63,549 bases of DNA from Micromonospora alfalfae (lineage in GTDB: Bacteria > Actinomycetota > Actinomycetes > Mycobacteriales > Micromonosporaceae). The stretch covers positions 1 to 63,549 of the forward strand of contig NZ_JAKKFH010000035.1 in NCBI RefSeq assembly GCF_022230925.1, in the 5' to 3' direction. Of this stretch, positions 56,217 to 63,549 are shown piece by piece (the stretch's first letter is position 1; the number at the start of each line of letters is the position of its first letter). The notes beneath the pieces are model-generated. The model saw nothing but the letters and a program-made list of their open reading frames with translations, ran no database searches and was not told where the DNA came from. The translations under genes and the position numbers were made by a program.

Positions 56217-56845
56217 GACAGGACAACCGCGTGACTACCCGACCCGCTGGTGGCTTTGCACAAGTTGATCCTTGGCCTACATTCCCCCGTTCGGGAAGCC
56301 GAGCTTTGCCGGCGATGTGGGCGAGGGACGCGGCGATGGCCTCGGGGTCGTTGCCCTCGACGGTCATACCCTTGCCCTCGCGTACCTGCCGGTCCTCCAG
56401 CTCCGCAACGATGCCGTAGGTCCGCCGGAATACCAGCTCGTATCGACCAAGGTGTGGTTCCAGGTCGGTGTATCGCAGTCCGGTCAGAAGGAACCGGTGC
56501 ACCACGGCGTTACGGTGCTCGTACAGCTCGACGACCCCTGCCTTCAGCTTCGCGTCGATGAGACCACGCCGCAGGGGCTTCGTCGTAGATCGCCTTCTCG
56601 GTGAACCGTGCCCCGCCGGGCACCTGCTGCACGTACCTGTCGAGATCGTCCGGGTCACCGGTGAGCTGCTTGTCGAGGGTGATCGCGGTTCGCAAGAGGC
56701 CGTCGATCAGCGAGACGTAGAGGACCTTGCCTTCGATCAGCCTGCCACTCTGGTGGGCCCAATCGAGCAGGTGCCGTGCGGCGGCGAACGAGGCGATGAA
56801 GGCGGCCATGCCGGGCTTCGGCTGCGTGCTCATCCGGCCACCCAA
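56164..56845 (-). pseudogene. Frameshifted gene with a HEPN-type RX4H motif
   Basis: From ATG 56845 (MSTQPKPGMAAFIASFAAAR) the frame is sound to FTEKAIYDEA. The sequence then continues in the next frame as LRRGLIDAKLKAGVVELYEH and RNAVVHRFLLTGLRYTDLEP. The break lies at a C-run near 56575 (one C too many, or two missing). RNAVVH matches the RX4H catalytic pattern of HEPN RNases. The rejoined protein is helical, about 225 residues, and ends at 56164, overlapping the AbrB-like gene. It could be a dead gene, a sequencing slip or a phase-variable tract. Confidence 0.6.
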
Positions 56846-57057
56846 TGGATGGGGCAGCGCGGACGGTCAGTGACAGCTGCGGCGACCGGCATGCGGGGCC
56901 GCCACCTGCTCCTCCTGACCGCCCGTGAACCGCAGCGCCGCCACCGCACCATCGCCGACGCGCTTCAGGCCAACCAATTCGACGCCGCGCTCGACATTGA
57001 CACCTACGTCGTTGAGGTACTGACTGACCGGGCACCACAGGATCACAGCCGACCAGA

Positions 57058-57591
57058 TCACTCACGGTGACGGGCATCACGCCCTACCCGTGACGGTGCC
57101 CGGCCGAATCCCGTCAGACCCCTCGGCTTGTAGACGGCCAACACCGTCGCCGCGAGCAAAATGACTAGGCCGCCGGTCGCATGCACGACCAGCGAAACGA
57201 CTGCCTCACGCCACTGCTCCCCGCTCGCTACAGGCGCGGAGGCCATCCCTCCGTCGGCAAGCGCAGCAATCGGCTCTAGCTGGAGCAGCAGCACCACCGT
57301 AGCCACCGCAACCAACGCCAACTTGATCAGCACCCACCAGTGACGCACCAACCCCCAGGGCGACGCCAGCGATGACACCACACCACTGAGCAGCGACGCG
57401 ACTGCGAGAGGAACGATGGCGAACCGGACTGACAAGTCCATTGCTATATATCCGGCCGCCGTCACCATCGCGTCGTCAGTGCGCAGCGCCGCCAAAGCCA
57501 AGACCAGGAAGACGACGACCGCGCCAAGCCACCCCAACGAGGCAACCACGTGCGCGGTCAACGCCGCCTTACGCCAGCGTTGCCGCAACAC
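57058..57591 (-). CDS. Four-helix integral membrane protein
   Basis: GTG 57591 gives 177 residues with four membrane helices (ALTAHVVASLGWLGAVVVFL, FAIVPLAVASLLSGVVSSLA, VLIKLALVAVATVVLLLQL, GGLVILLAATVLAVY). The pattern of a His in the first helix and a WxLxKL third helix is common to a family of unassigned actinobacterial membrane proteins and distantly to CopD/DUF2269 proteins. It starts 3 bp after the small membrane gene stop, so they form an operon under the TetR operator. The interval 56846-57057 holds nothing supported. Confidence 0.75.
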   Translation of the reverse strand: MLRQRWRKAALTAHVVASLGWLGAVVVFLVLALAALRTDDAMVTAAGYIAMDLSVRFAIVPLAVASLLSGVVSSLASPWGLVRHWWVLIKLALVAVATVVLLLQLEPIAALADGGMASAPVASGEQWREAVVSLVVHATGGLVILLAATVLAVYKPRGLTGFGRAPSRVGRDARHRE

Positions 57592-57594
57592 CGC

Positions 57595-57759
57595 TTACCG
57601 CCCGCCGGGCAGGTGCCGGCCAGGACCATGCTCACCGGCCACGCCACTCACCTGGATGACGACGAACACGACCAGCAGGGCCGCTACAACCAGGCCGATG
57701 ACCTTCACCCACCGCGGCACACCCGTCGGAGTCCCCGGTCCGCCTGCTTGACCCGCCAT
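57595..57759 (-). CDS. Small single-helix membrane protein (54 aa)
   Basis: ATG 57759 (MAGQAGGPGTPTGVPRW) with GGGAGAATC upstream gives one hydrophobic helix VIGLVVAALLVVFVVIQVSG and a short basic tail. It lies 45 bp from the TetR operator and is translationally close to the next membrane gene. Many TetR loci have such small accessory membrane peptides; its job is unknown. Confidence 0.7.
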   Translation of the reverse strand: MAGQAGGPGTPTGVPRWVKVIGLVVAALLVVFVVIQVSGVAGEHGPGRHLPGGR

Positions 57760-57803
57760 CTGATTCTCCCAACCGATCCCAGCAACGACCGTCCAAGTTT
57801 TAC

Positions 57804-57818
57804 GAGACACTGTGTCTC
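57804..57818. promoter_or_regulatory. TetR operator, 7-bp inverted repeat
   Basis: GAGACACTGTGTCTC is a perfect palindrome around a central T. It lies midway between the divergent starts at 57759 and 57859, so the TetR protein probably represses both itself and the two membrane genes. Confidence 0.8.
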
Positions 57819-57858
57819 TGTCAAGTCAAAGTGTTTGCGCCGTGGCGGCGTGTATCAT

Positions 57859-58440
57859 ATGAGGGTGCCGAGGCTGTGGAATGACACGATTGAGGCGCAC
57901 CGAGCGGCGGTGCGCGACGCCGTTCTTGACGCCGCAGCAACCCTCGTCTCCAGTCACGGGCTGACCGGCGTGACCATGTCCCGGATCGCCGAACTCACTG
58001 GCATCGGCCGCGCCACCCTTTACAAGTACTTCCCGGACGTCGAAGCGATCTTGCTTGCCTGGCACGAGCGCCAACTCGCCCAGCACCTAGATCACCTCAG
58101 CGCCATCCGCGACCGAGCCGAGACCCCGTCGACGCGGTTGCGCGCCGTGCTCGTCGCCTACGCGCGGCTCTCACAGCACCGCCACGGTGGTGACCTCGCT
58201 GCCGCACTGCATCAAAGCGACCACACCACCGAGGCCCACGCGCGACTGCACACGCTTGTGCGGGAGCTGATCACAGACGCTGCCGAAGTCGGTCAGGCTC
58301 GTGTCGACGTTCCGGCCGATGAACTGGTGGCCTTCTGCCTGCACGCCCTGACCGCCGCGAGCACGGTGGCCTCGGACGACGGGCTCCAGCGCCTGGTCAC
58401 TCTCACCCTCACCGCGCTCAAGCCCGCTGCCGCAGAGTGA
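57859..58440 (+). CDS. TetR-family transcriptional repressor
   Basis: ATG 57859 (MRVPRLWNDTIEAHRAAV) gives 193 residues with a clear helix-turn-helix (VTMSRIAELTGIGRATLYKY) and an all-helical ligand domain. It is divergent from the two-gene membrane operon with a palindromic operator between them. The longer frame from 57550 runs through those genes and is a shadow. Confidence 0.88.
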   Translation: MRVPRLWNDTIEAHRAAVRDAVLDAAATLVSSHGLTGVTMSRIAELTGIGRATLYKYFPDVEAILLAWHERQLAQHLDHLSAIRDRAETPSTRLRAVLVAYARLSQHRHGGDLAAALHQSDHTTEAHARLHTLVRELITDAAEVGQARVDVPADELVAFCLHALTAASTVASDDGLQRLVTLTLTALKPAAAE

Positions 58441-58539
58441 CGTCCGAACCATCCGCCCAGAACCGGCTCAGCCGACACCGCTCTCGTGTTGTCGAACGGC
58501 AGTGGAGACGCGGCCCCCACGAGGATCAGCTTGCGGGCG

Positions 58540-58944
58540 TCAGAGTCGGCGGGCCATGCCGACCGACTCTGGCGCGGTCTCCGCGAAGCCGTACTGCGCG
58601 TAGAGGTGGCGCGCGGCACCGTCCGCGATGAGTGAGATGTAGGCGGTGCTAGGCGCGCGATCCAGGAGTCGCTTCATCAGGGCAGCCATGATCCTTTTGC
58701 CGACTCCTCGGCCCTGATGCTCGGGCAACACGCACATGTCAATGATCTGGAAGGCGGTGCCGCCGTCACCGATGACGCGACCCATGCCTATCGGTTGGTC
58801 ACCCTGGTAGGCGACGACGGCGTGCCATGTGCCGTCCAGACCCGCAGCCGCTGCTGCGGCTGACTTGGCGCTCAGACCGGCGGCGACCCGCAGGTGTCGG
58901 TAGACCTCGACCGATGGCGTCTCTGCTCGTAGTACGTATGTCAT
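58540..58944 (-). CDS. GNAT-family N-acetyltransferase
   Basis: ATG 58944 (MTYVLRAETPSVEVYRHL) gives 134 residues with the acetyl-CoA site CVLPEHQGRGVGKRIMAALM and the C-terminal LYAQYGFAETAP strand-helix of GNATs. It transfers an acetyl group to a small molecule or protein. It starts 38 bp after the CopA stop on the same strand and could be the last gene of the copper operon, although a metal link is not known. Confidence 0.85.
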   Translation of the reverse strand: MTYVLRAETPSVEVYRHLRVAAGLSAKSAAAAAAGLDGTWHAVVAYQGDQPIGMGRVIGDGGTAFQIIDMCVLPEHQGRGVGKRIMAALMKRLLDRAPSTAYISLIADGAARHLYAQYGFAETAPESVGMARRL

Positions 58945-58982
58945 GACCGTGAGGGGTCCCTTCGCGTGCGGCCTGCGCACCG

Positions 58983-61241
58983 CTACACGTTGGTGGCGTG
59001 GAAGCGGCGCAGGCGGAGGCTGTTAGCGACCACGAACACCGAGGAGAACGCCATCGCTGCGCCGGCGATCATCGGATTGAGCATTCCCGCCGCAGCCAGC
59101 GGCAGGGCAGCCAGGTTGTAGGCGAAGGCCCAGAACAGGTTGCTTTTGATGATCCTCAGGGTTTGCCGGGACAGCCGGATGGCGTCCACGGCGGCGGTCA
59201 GGTCGCCGCGGACGAGTGTCAAGTCCGAGGCCTCGATGGCCACGTCGGTGCCGGTACCCATGGCTAGGCCGAGGTCGGCTTGAGCGAGCGCGGCGGCGTC
59301 GTTGATCCCATCGCCGACCATGGCCACGACCTTTCCGTCGGCCTGCAGGCGCTTGACCACGTCGACCTTGTCGGCGGGCAGCACCTCGGCGATCACCTGG
59401 TCGATGCCGACCTCGGCGGCGACGGCGTTCGCGACTGTGGTGTTGTCGCCGGTGAGCAGCACCGGGTTCAGGCCCAGCGCCCGCAGCTGGTCGACTGCGG
59501 TTCGGCTGGTCGGTTTGACCACGTCGGCTACGGCGAGGACGCCGCGGGCCTGTCCGTCCCAGCCGGCCAGCACGGCTGTCCGGCCGGCGGTTTCGGCCTC
59601 GCTGGCCGCTCGCTCGACCTCGGCGGATACTTGCAGGCCACGTTCGCGCAGCAGGCGGAGCCGGCCGACTATGAGGTCGCGGCCCTCGACGGTGCCGGTG
59701 ACGCCGAGCCCTTCGACGTTGGCGAAGTCCTTGACCGTCGGTAGCGTCCCGGCGGCGGCGGCGCCGGTAGCGATCGCTTGGGCGATCGGGTGTTCGCTGG
59801 CGGCCTCCAGCGCTCCGGCGCGCCGAAGCAGGTCATCGGCGTCCTCGCCGTCGGCTGGCAGCACGTCGACCAGCGTCATCTTTCCGGTGGTCACGGTGCC
59901 GGTCTTGTCCAGCACGACCGTGTCGACCCGCCGGGTGGACTCGAGCACCTCGGGTCCCTTGATGAGGATGCCGAGCTGGGCGCCGCGGCCGGTGCCGACC
60001 AGCAGCGCTGTGGGGGTAGCCAGCCCGAGGGCGCAGGGGCAGGCGATGATCAGTACGGCGACCGTGGCGGTGAACGCGGCCGCCAAGCCGCTGCCGTTGC
60101 CGACCCAGAAGCCGAGCGTGCCGACCGCGAGGGCGATCACGATGGGGACGAAGACGCCGGAGATCCGGTCGGCCAGCCGCTGCACCGCGGCCTTACCGGT
60201 CTGCGCCTGCTCGACGAGCTTCGCCATCTGGGCGAGCTGCGTGTCTGCCCCGATGCGTGTGGCAGTGACGACGAGCCGACCGCCTGCGTTGACGGTGGCG
60301 CCGACCACGGCGTCGCCTGGGCTGATCTCGACCGGGACGGACTCGCCGGTCAGCATGCTGACGTCGACCGCCGAGGTGCCCTCGTCGACCACCCCGTCGG
60401 TGGCGATCTTCTCCCCGGGCCGGACCACGAATCGGTCCCCGACCGCGAGCTGGTCGATAGGGATGCGAGTTTCGGCGCCGTCCCGAAGGACGGCGACGTC
60501 CTTCACGCCGAGTTCCAGCAGGGCGCGTAGAGCCGCTCCAGCGGTGCGCTTGGAGCGGGCCTCGAAGTACCGGCCGGTGAGGAGGAATGTCGTGACGCCG
60601 GCGGCGGCCTCCAGGTAGATGTTGCCTGCGCCGTCGGAACGGGTGATGTCGAAGCTGAACGGATGGGTCATGCCCGGCATGCCTGCGTCGCCGAGGAACA
60701 GCGCCCACAGCGACCAGCCGAACGCGGCGAGGGTGCCCAGCGAGATCAGCGTGTCCATGGTCGCGGCGCCGTGCCGCAGGTTGATCAAAGCGGCACGGTG
60801 GAACGGCAGACCACCCCAGACCACGACCGGGGCGGCGAGGGTCAGCGACAGCCATTGCCAGTACTCGAACTGCAGGGCTGGCACCATCGCCAACAGGACC
60901 ACCGGCACACTCAACGCCACCGAGACCCACAGCCGGGTTCGCAGGCCGCGCAGTTCATCGACTGGCTCTGACGGCTCGGCCGTCGCGGCGGAGGCTGGCG
61001 GGGGCGGCAGGGCGGCGGTGTAGCCGGTCTTCTCCACGGTGGCGATCAAGTCGTCTGGGGTGACCTCGTCGGCGTACCGGACGGTGGCCTTCTCGGTGGC
61101 GTAGTTGACCGTGGCGGACACGCCGTCCATTCGGTTGAGCTTCTTCTCGATCCGGGCGGCGCAGGAGGCGCAGGTCATCCCCCCGATGGCCAGGTCGATC
61201 TGGTTCGGGGCGAGCTGCAGGGGTTTCGCAGTGGACGTCAT
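58983..61241 (-). CDS. copA: Copper-exporting P1B-type ATPase
   Basis: The 752-residue pump has an N-terminal metal domain with GMTCASC (21-27) and eight membrane helices. Helix six carries CPC (IACPCALGLATP), the phosphorylation site is DKTGTVT, the SEHPIAQAI motif supplies the conserved His-Pro, and GDGINDAAALAQAD is the hinge. These mark Cu(I) P1B-1 ATPases, which pump cuprous ions out of the cytoplasm. ATG 61241 has GGAGG upstream. It follows a secreted domain protein by 12 bp in an operon behind CsoR operators. The symbol is by family. Confidence 0.95.
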   Translation of the reverse strand: MTSTAKPLQLAPNQIDLAIGGMTCASCAARIEKKLNRMDGVSATVNYATEKATVRYADEVTPDDLIATVEKTGYTAALPPPPASAATAEPSEPVDELRGLRTRLWVSVALSVPVVLLAMVPALQFEYWQWLSLTLAAPVVVWGGLPFHRAALINLRHGAATMDTLISLGTLAAFGWSLWALFLGDAGMPGMTHPFSFDITRSDGAGNIYLEAAAGVTTFLLTGRYFEARSKRTAGAALRALLELGVKDVAVLRDGAETRIPIDQLAVGDRFVVRPGEKIATDGVVDEGTSAVDVSMLTGESVPVEISPGDAVVGATVNAGGRLVVTATRIGADTQLAQMAKLVEQAQTGKAAVQRLADRISGVFVPIVIALAVGTLGFWVGNGSGLAAAFTATVAVLIIACPCALGLATPTALLVGTGRGAQLGILIKGPEVLESTRRVDTVVLDKTGTVTTGKMTLVDVLPADGEDADDLLRRAGALEAASEHPIAQAIATGAAAAGTLPTVKDFANVEGLGVTGTVEGRDLIVGRLRLLRERGLQVSAEVERAASEAETAGRTAVLAGWDGQARGVLAVADVVKPTSRTAVDQLRALGLNPVLLTGDNTTVANAVAAEVGIDQVIAEVLPADKVDVVKRLQADGKVVAMVGDGINDAAALAQADLGLAMGTGTDVAIEASDLTLVRGDLTAAVDAIRLSRQTLRIIKSNLFWAFAYNLAALPLAAAGMLNPMIAGAAMAFSSVFVVANSLRLRRFHATNV

Positions 61242-61253
61242 CGCAACCTCCGG

Positions 61254-62225
61254 TCAGTTGTGGCCGTGGCCGGGTTCGCCGTGCCCATCGGTGGCGGCTG
61301 GGGTCGGGCTGTTCGGGGTCGACGGCGTCGCCGGGCCGGGCTCGGCGGAGGTGCCGGCGACAAGGGTGAATTCGACGGTCCGTACGGTTCCAGCGTGCTG
61401 GAAGTCGAGGTAGAGGCGGTACGTGCCGGCCGAGGGAACCTCGGCGTAGAAGGTGACCTGCGGGCCGGGCTGGGTGCGCCCGTCACCGGGTTCTCCGTCG
61501 GGGTGCACGTGCAGGTAGGCCAGATCGCCCTGGCGCAGGGCGACCAGGTGGCCGTACGCGCCGAGGTAGGGCTGCAGGTCGGTGACCGGTGCGCCGTTCC
61601 GGTTGATGGTCAGGGTCAGCTTCGCGGTCTTGCCCGGCAGTAGGTCACCGTCGAGGGCGACGGTGTATCCGTCGACGGTGGTGGTGCGTGCGGGTGTGGG
61701 TACCGGACGTGGGGTGAACGCGCCGGGTAGGGCGACGTCTACGCCGAGGGTGAGTGGCTGGCCACCGGTGGGGGTGAAGTCGGCGAAGGCGCGCCAACTT
61801 CCGGGGCCCCCGAAGGGTGAGGCCACCTGCCAGGTGCCGTCGGGGGCCATGTCGGGGTGCACGTGCCGGAAGCCGGACAGGTCCCGGCGGGTGACGATGA
61901 GGTGCATCCGCTTGTCGTGCGCTTCGTCGAAGGCGGTGACGGTCCGACCGCCCGGACCGGTGATCCGGAAGGCGAACTCACCGCTTGGGGCGGGAACCGG
62001 GGTCAGGGTGTAGCCGCGGTCGGAGACCAGCAGGCCACCGGGGATTTGCACCGCGGTTTCGGTCCCAGCCTGGTCATGGCCCGCGCTGCCGTGCTCGGCG
62101 GTGGTGTCGTGGCGGGTTTCGGCGGCCGGGGCGACGGGGTCGGCCAGCTGGCCGACCCCGTACGCCGCGCCGAACACCGCCGCGAGGCCGAGCGCGAAAC
62201 CGCTCAACTTCGTCGCCGTGTTCAT
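61254..62225 (-). CDS. Secreted or membrane-anchored copper-operon protein
   Basis: ATG 62225 (MNTATKLSGFALGLAAVF) gives 323 residues with a signal/anchor helix and a His-rich linker (HDTTAEHGSAGHDQAG). Two beta-sandwich domains follow (YTLTPVPAPSGEFAFRITGP; VDGYTVALDGDLLPGKTAKL) containing HVHPD motifs (RHVHPDMAP and LHVHPDGEP). The C-terminal tail is His-rich (DGHGEPGHGHN). His clusters and position between the copper chaperone and CopA suggest copper binding in the envelope. I know similar proteins in actinobacterial cop operons without a settled function. Confidence 0.8.
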   Translation of the reverse strand: MNTATKLSGFALGLAAVFGAAYGVGQLADPVAPAAETRHDTTAEHGSAGHDQAGTETAVQIPGGLLVSDRGYTLTPVPAPSGEFAFRITGPGGRTVTAFDEAHDKRMHLIVTRRDLSGFRHVHPDMAPDGTWQVASPFGGPGSWRAFADFTPTGGQPLTLGVDVALPGAFTPRPVPTPARTTTVDGYTVALDGDLLPGKTAKLTLTINRNGAPVTDLQPYLGAYGHLVALRQGDLAYLHVHPDGEPGDGRTQPGPQVTFYAEVPSAGTYRLYLDFQHAGTVRTVEFTLVAGTSAEPGPATPSTPNSPTPAATDGHGEPGHGHN

Positions 62226-62259
62226 GACTGGCACCTCGGGTCCTCTCGGTTGGGGACTG

Positions 62260-62469
62260 TCAGGCGTTAACGAGGTCGTAGCCGGCCTCGTCGACCGCGG
62301 CCCGGACGGCCGCTGGATCCAGGGGCGCCTCGCTGGCGACGGTGACCTGCCCGGAGGCGAGGTCGACCTGGACGTCGCGGACGCCGGCGATGGCGCTGAT
62401 CTCGGTGCTGACCGAGTTGACGCAGTGCCCGCAGGTCATGCCGTTTACCTGGTACGTAGCGGTGGTCAT
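62260..62469 (-). CDS. copZ: Heavy-metal-associated copper chaperone
   Basis: The 69-residue HMA protein has GMTCGHC (10-16), whose two Cys bind Cu(I), and the beta-alpha-beta-beta-alpha-beta pattern of Atx1/CopZ. It delivers copper to CopA or CsoR. ATG 62469 with AGAGGAG upstream; the CsoR palindrome at 62499-62514 lies 30 bp ahead. First gene of the copper operon. Confidence 0.92.
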   Translation of the reverse strand: MTTATYQVNGMTCGHCVNSVSTEISAIAGVRDVQVDLASGQVTVASEAPLDPAAVRAAVDEAGYDLVNA

Positions 62470-62498
62470 CAGACGCTCCTCTCGAAAGCCCTCACAGG

Positions 62499-62514
62499 AT
62501 ACCCCCTGGGGGTA
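62499..62514. promoter_or_regulatory. CsoR-type operator 1
   Basis: TACCCCCTGGGGGTA is a perfect palindrome around one central base, matching the GC-rich core of CsoR operators. It lies 30 bp before copZ. Confidence 0.8.
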
Positions 62515-62555
62515 GTGGCCGACTCACGGTTCGACTTGGGGCGCCGACCGCCGCG

Positions 62556-62572
62556 ATACCTAGAGGGGGTAT
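62556..62572. promoter_or_regulatory. CsoR-type operator 2 (degenerate)
   Basis: ATACCTAGAGGGGGTAT keeps the outer ATACC and GGGGTAT arms of the CsoR site but has an imperfect left half. It sits between the two stronger sites. Confidence 0.55.
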
Positions 62573-62592
62573 GGCTCTCTAGGTACCGTAGC

Positions 62593-62608
62593 ATACCCCC
62601 GAGGGGTA
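62593..62608. promoter_or_regulatory. CsoR-type operator 3
   Basis: ATACCCCCGAGGGGTA is near-palindromic and lies 16 bp before the csoR start codon, fitting autorepression. Confidence 0.75.
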
Positions 62609-62624
62609 AGGTATCCTGGGTTCC

Positions 62625-62921
62625 ATGACCACACCCACTCCGATCCGCGGATACACCGCCAGCAAGGACCAGCTGCTCGCGCGGCTCCGCCGCGTCGAGG
62701 GGCAGGTCCGGGGCATCGAGAAGATGGTCGACGACGACCGTTACTGCATCGACGTGCTCACCCAGATCTCCGCGATCCAGGCCGCCCTCGACAAGGTGGC
62801 CCTTGGACTGCTCGACGGGCACGCCCGGCACTGCATGCACGAGGGCGCCGCCGACGGCCGTGCCGACGAGATGGCCACCGAGATGATGGCCGCCGTTGGC
62901 CGGCTCATGAAGCGGGGCTGA
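62625..62921 (+). CDS. csoR: Copper-sensing repressor CsoR
   Basis: The 98-residue all-helical protein has Cys41, His66 and Cys70, the C-H-C copper site with the same 25- and 4-residue spacing as in Mycobacterium CsoR. Other landmarks are LARLRRVEGQVRGIEKMV and a Met-rich C-terminal helix. Apo-CsoR binds the palindromes just upstream and releases them on binding Cu(I), switching on both csoR and the divergent copZ operon. Confidence 0.93.
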   Translation: MTTPTPIRGYTASKDQLLARLRRVEGQVRGIEKMVDDDRYCIDVLTQISAIQAALDKVALGLLDGHARHCMHEGAADGRADEMATEMMAAVGRLMKRG

Positions 62922-63098
62922 TCTCTAGCGTTCGGTAACCCCCAGCTCTCGGATCGGCGTGACAAGCCAGCCAATAGCTCCGCCATTCCGTCGGCTGAGG
63001 CAGCCGGCGCAATTGCACCAGCACGCTGCCCCCGGGCACGGCCCAAACGACGAGATGCCAGCCGACGATGCAGTGGCTGGCATTGCTGCTCGCGAGGA

Positions 63099-63136
63099 AC
63101 AGTGGGCGGCCGGCTGCCCCGCCGGCCGCCCACTGT
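63099..63136. terminator. 16-bp perfect hairpin, terminator
   Basis: A 16-bp stem (63099-63114 with 63121-63136) around TGCCCC lies between the csoR stop and the convergent MFS gene. No T-run follows, but the stem is very stable. The remaining 62922-63279 sequence holds no gene. Confidence 0.65.
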
Positions 63137-63279
63137 CGCGAGATGCACCAGATCGCGTCTCTTGTCAGGCCTCGTCACGCCCCGACCGCATTCGTTGCCG
63201 TCACGGTGGCTTCCAGGTCGTCATGATGATCTCCGCTCGATGGGTGTGACTCTGACATGTCGGGTCCGCACCACTCGGC

Positions 63280-63549
63280 TCAGCGGACCTGCGCGGTCTC
63301 GGCTTCGGCGACAGGCTGGGGACCAGCAGCGCGGGTCCGCAGGGTGACCGCCGCGACAATGGCTCCGACGAGGGCGATGACACCGGCGCCGGCGAAGGCG
63401 GCCGAGTACCCGTCGGTGAGAGCCGACAGTTCACCCACCCGGTCCGCGCCGTAGGACGCGGCGACCGCCGTCATCGCGGCCAGACCGAGAGCCGAGCCGA
63501 CCTGGTAACTGGTGTTGACGATCCCTGAGAGCGTGTTTGAGAGGGACTT
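63280..63549 (-). CDS. MFS exporter (DHA2/EmrB-like), C-terminal part, cut by window edge
   Basis: The open frame runs off the right end. It begins SLSNTLSGIVNTSYQVGSAL, which matches the conserved late helix of drug exporters with 14 segments, and ends with helix AGAGVIALVGAIVAAVTL and a polar tail at 63280. The bulk of the protein and its start lie outside the window. Confidence 0.8.
   Translation of the reverse strand, partial: KSLSNTLSGIVNTSYQVGSALGLAAMTAVAASYGADRVGELSALTDGYSAAFAGAGVIALVGAIVAAVTLRTRAAGPQPVAEAETAQVR

Noticed and set aside
56891..57070. 59-codon plus-strand frame between the HEPN-type gene and the membrane gene
   Set aside because: It overlaps the end of the convergent membrane gene, lacks a ribosome site and has no family.
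59302..60618. Long Ser/Ala/Thr-rich plus-strand frame opposite CopA
   Set aside because: Its composition is the mirror of the CopA codons, and no start or domain supports it.

Overview
The window reads as chromosomal DNA of a high-GC, GTG-rich actinobacterium. Gene content (ECF41-type sigma factors with DoxX partners, a CU044_5270-type sigma/partner pair, MMPL transporters, SpoVT/AbrB-plus-tyrosine-integrase modules) suggests a Micromonosporaceae-like filamentous actinomycete; that is inference from content and composition. There is no rRNA operon, CRISPR array or ordinary complete tRNA.

Region 1 (0.2-6.7 kb): a HEAT-like protein, an MMPL transporter with a strong terminator, and an OmpR-type two-component pair with overlapping genes. 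Region 2 (6.7-14 kb) is worn accessory DNA. It holds a broken DUF1062 gene, a haloacetate-dehalogenase-like hydrolase, an ISL3 transposase tail, a tRNA-like gene whose anticodon loop carries about 55 extra nt directly upstream of an apparently shortened gene, a protein-kinase-like gene, and two overlapping, broken tyrosine recombinases. Region 3 (14-19.3 kb): a sigma-factor/partner pair, an LPXTG-protein remnant, and an ECF41-type sigma factor divergent from a DoxX gene.

Region 4 (19.5-31.7 kb) looks like a detoxification or drug-resistance block: TetR with a perfect operator, FAD monooxygenase, DoxX, UvrA-like resistance ATPase, PPOX-fold protein, MMPL pump, a second ECF41-type sigma factor, another DoxX, and an NDH-2-like oxidoreductase. 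Region 5 (31.8-41.3 kb) mixes an OmpA-domain lipoprotein with duplicated flanking domains, a PucR-type regulator, secreted proteins and remnants of a serine recombinase, an IS701-like transposase and a tyrosine recombinase. It ends in a hairpin repeat joined to the 3' tail of a tRNA-Leu-like gene.

Region 6 (41.5-56.9 kb) is the most interesting part. It contains a membrane-anchored nSTAND/WD40 ATPase, an HTH protein, a divergent 1268-residue P-loop ATPase ending in a PD-(D/E)XK nuclease motif, and a 1068-residue protein with a restriction-endonuclease-like N-terminus and alpha-helical repeats. These are followed by a tyrosine integrase, an AbrB-like partner and a frameshifted gene with a HEPN RX4H motif. 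I infer an integrative element with an anti-phage-type cargo; an 18-bp inverted repeat in the divergent promoter region is a candidate control site. Region 7 (57-63.5 kb): a TetR gene with a palindromic operator and two small membrane genes, then a copper operon (copper chaperone, secreted domain protein, CopA, GNAT) divergent from csoR with three CsoR-type operators, and the C-terminus of an MFS exporter at the edge.
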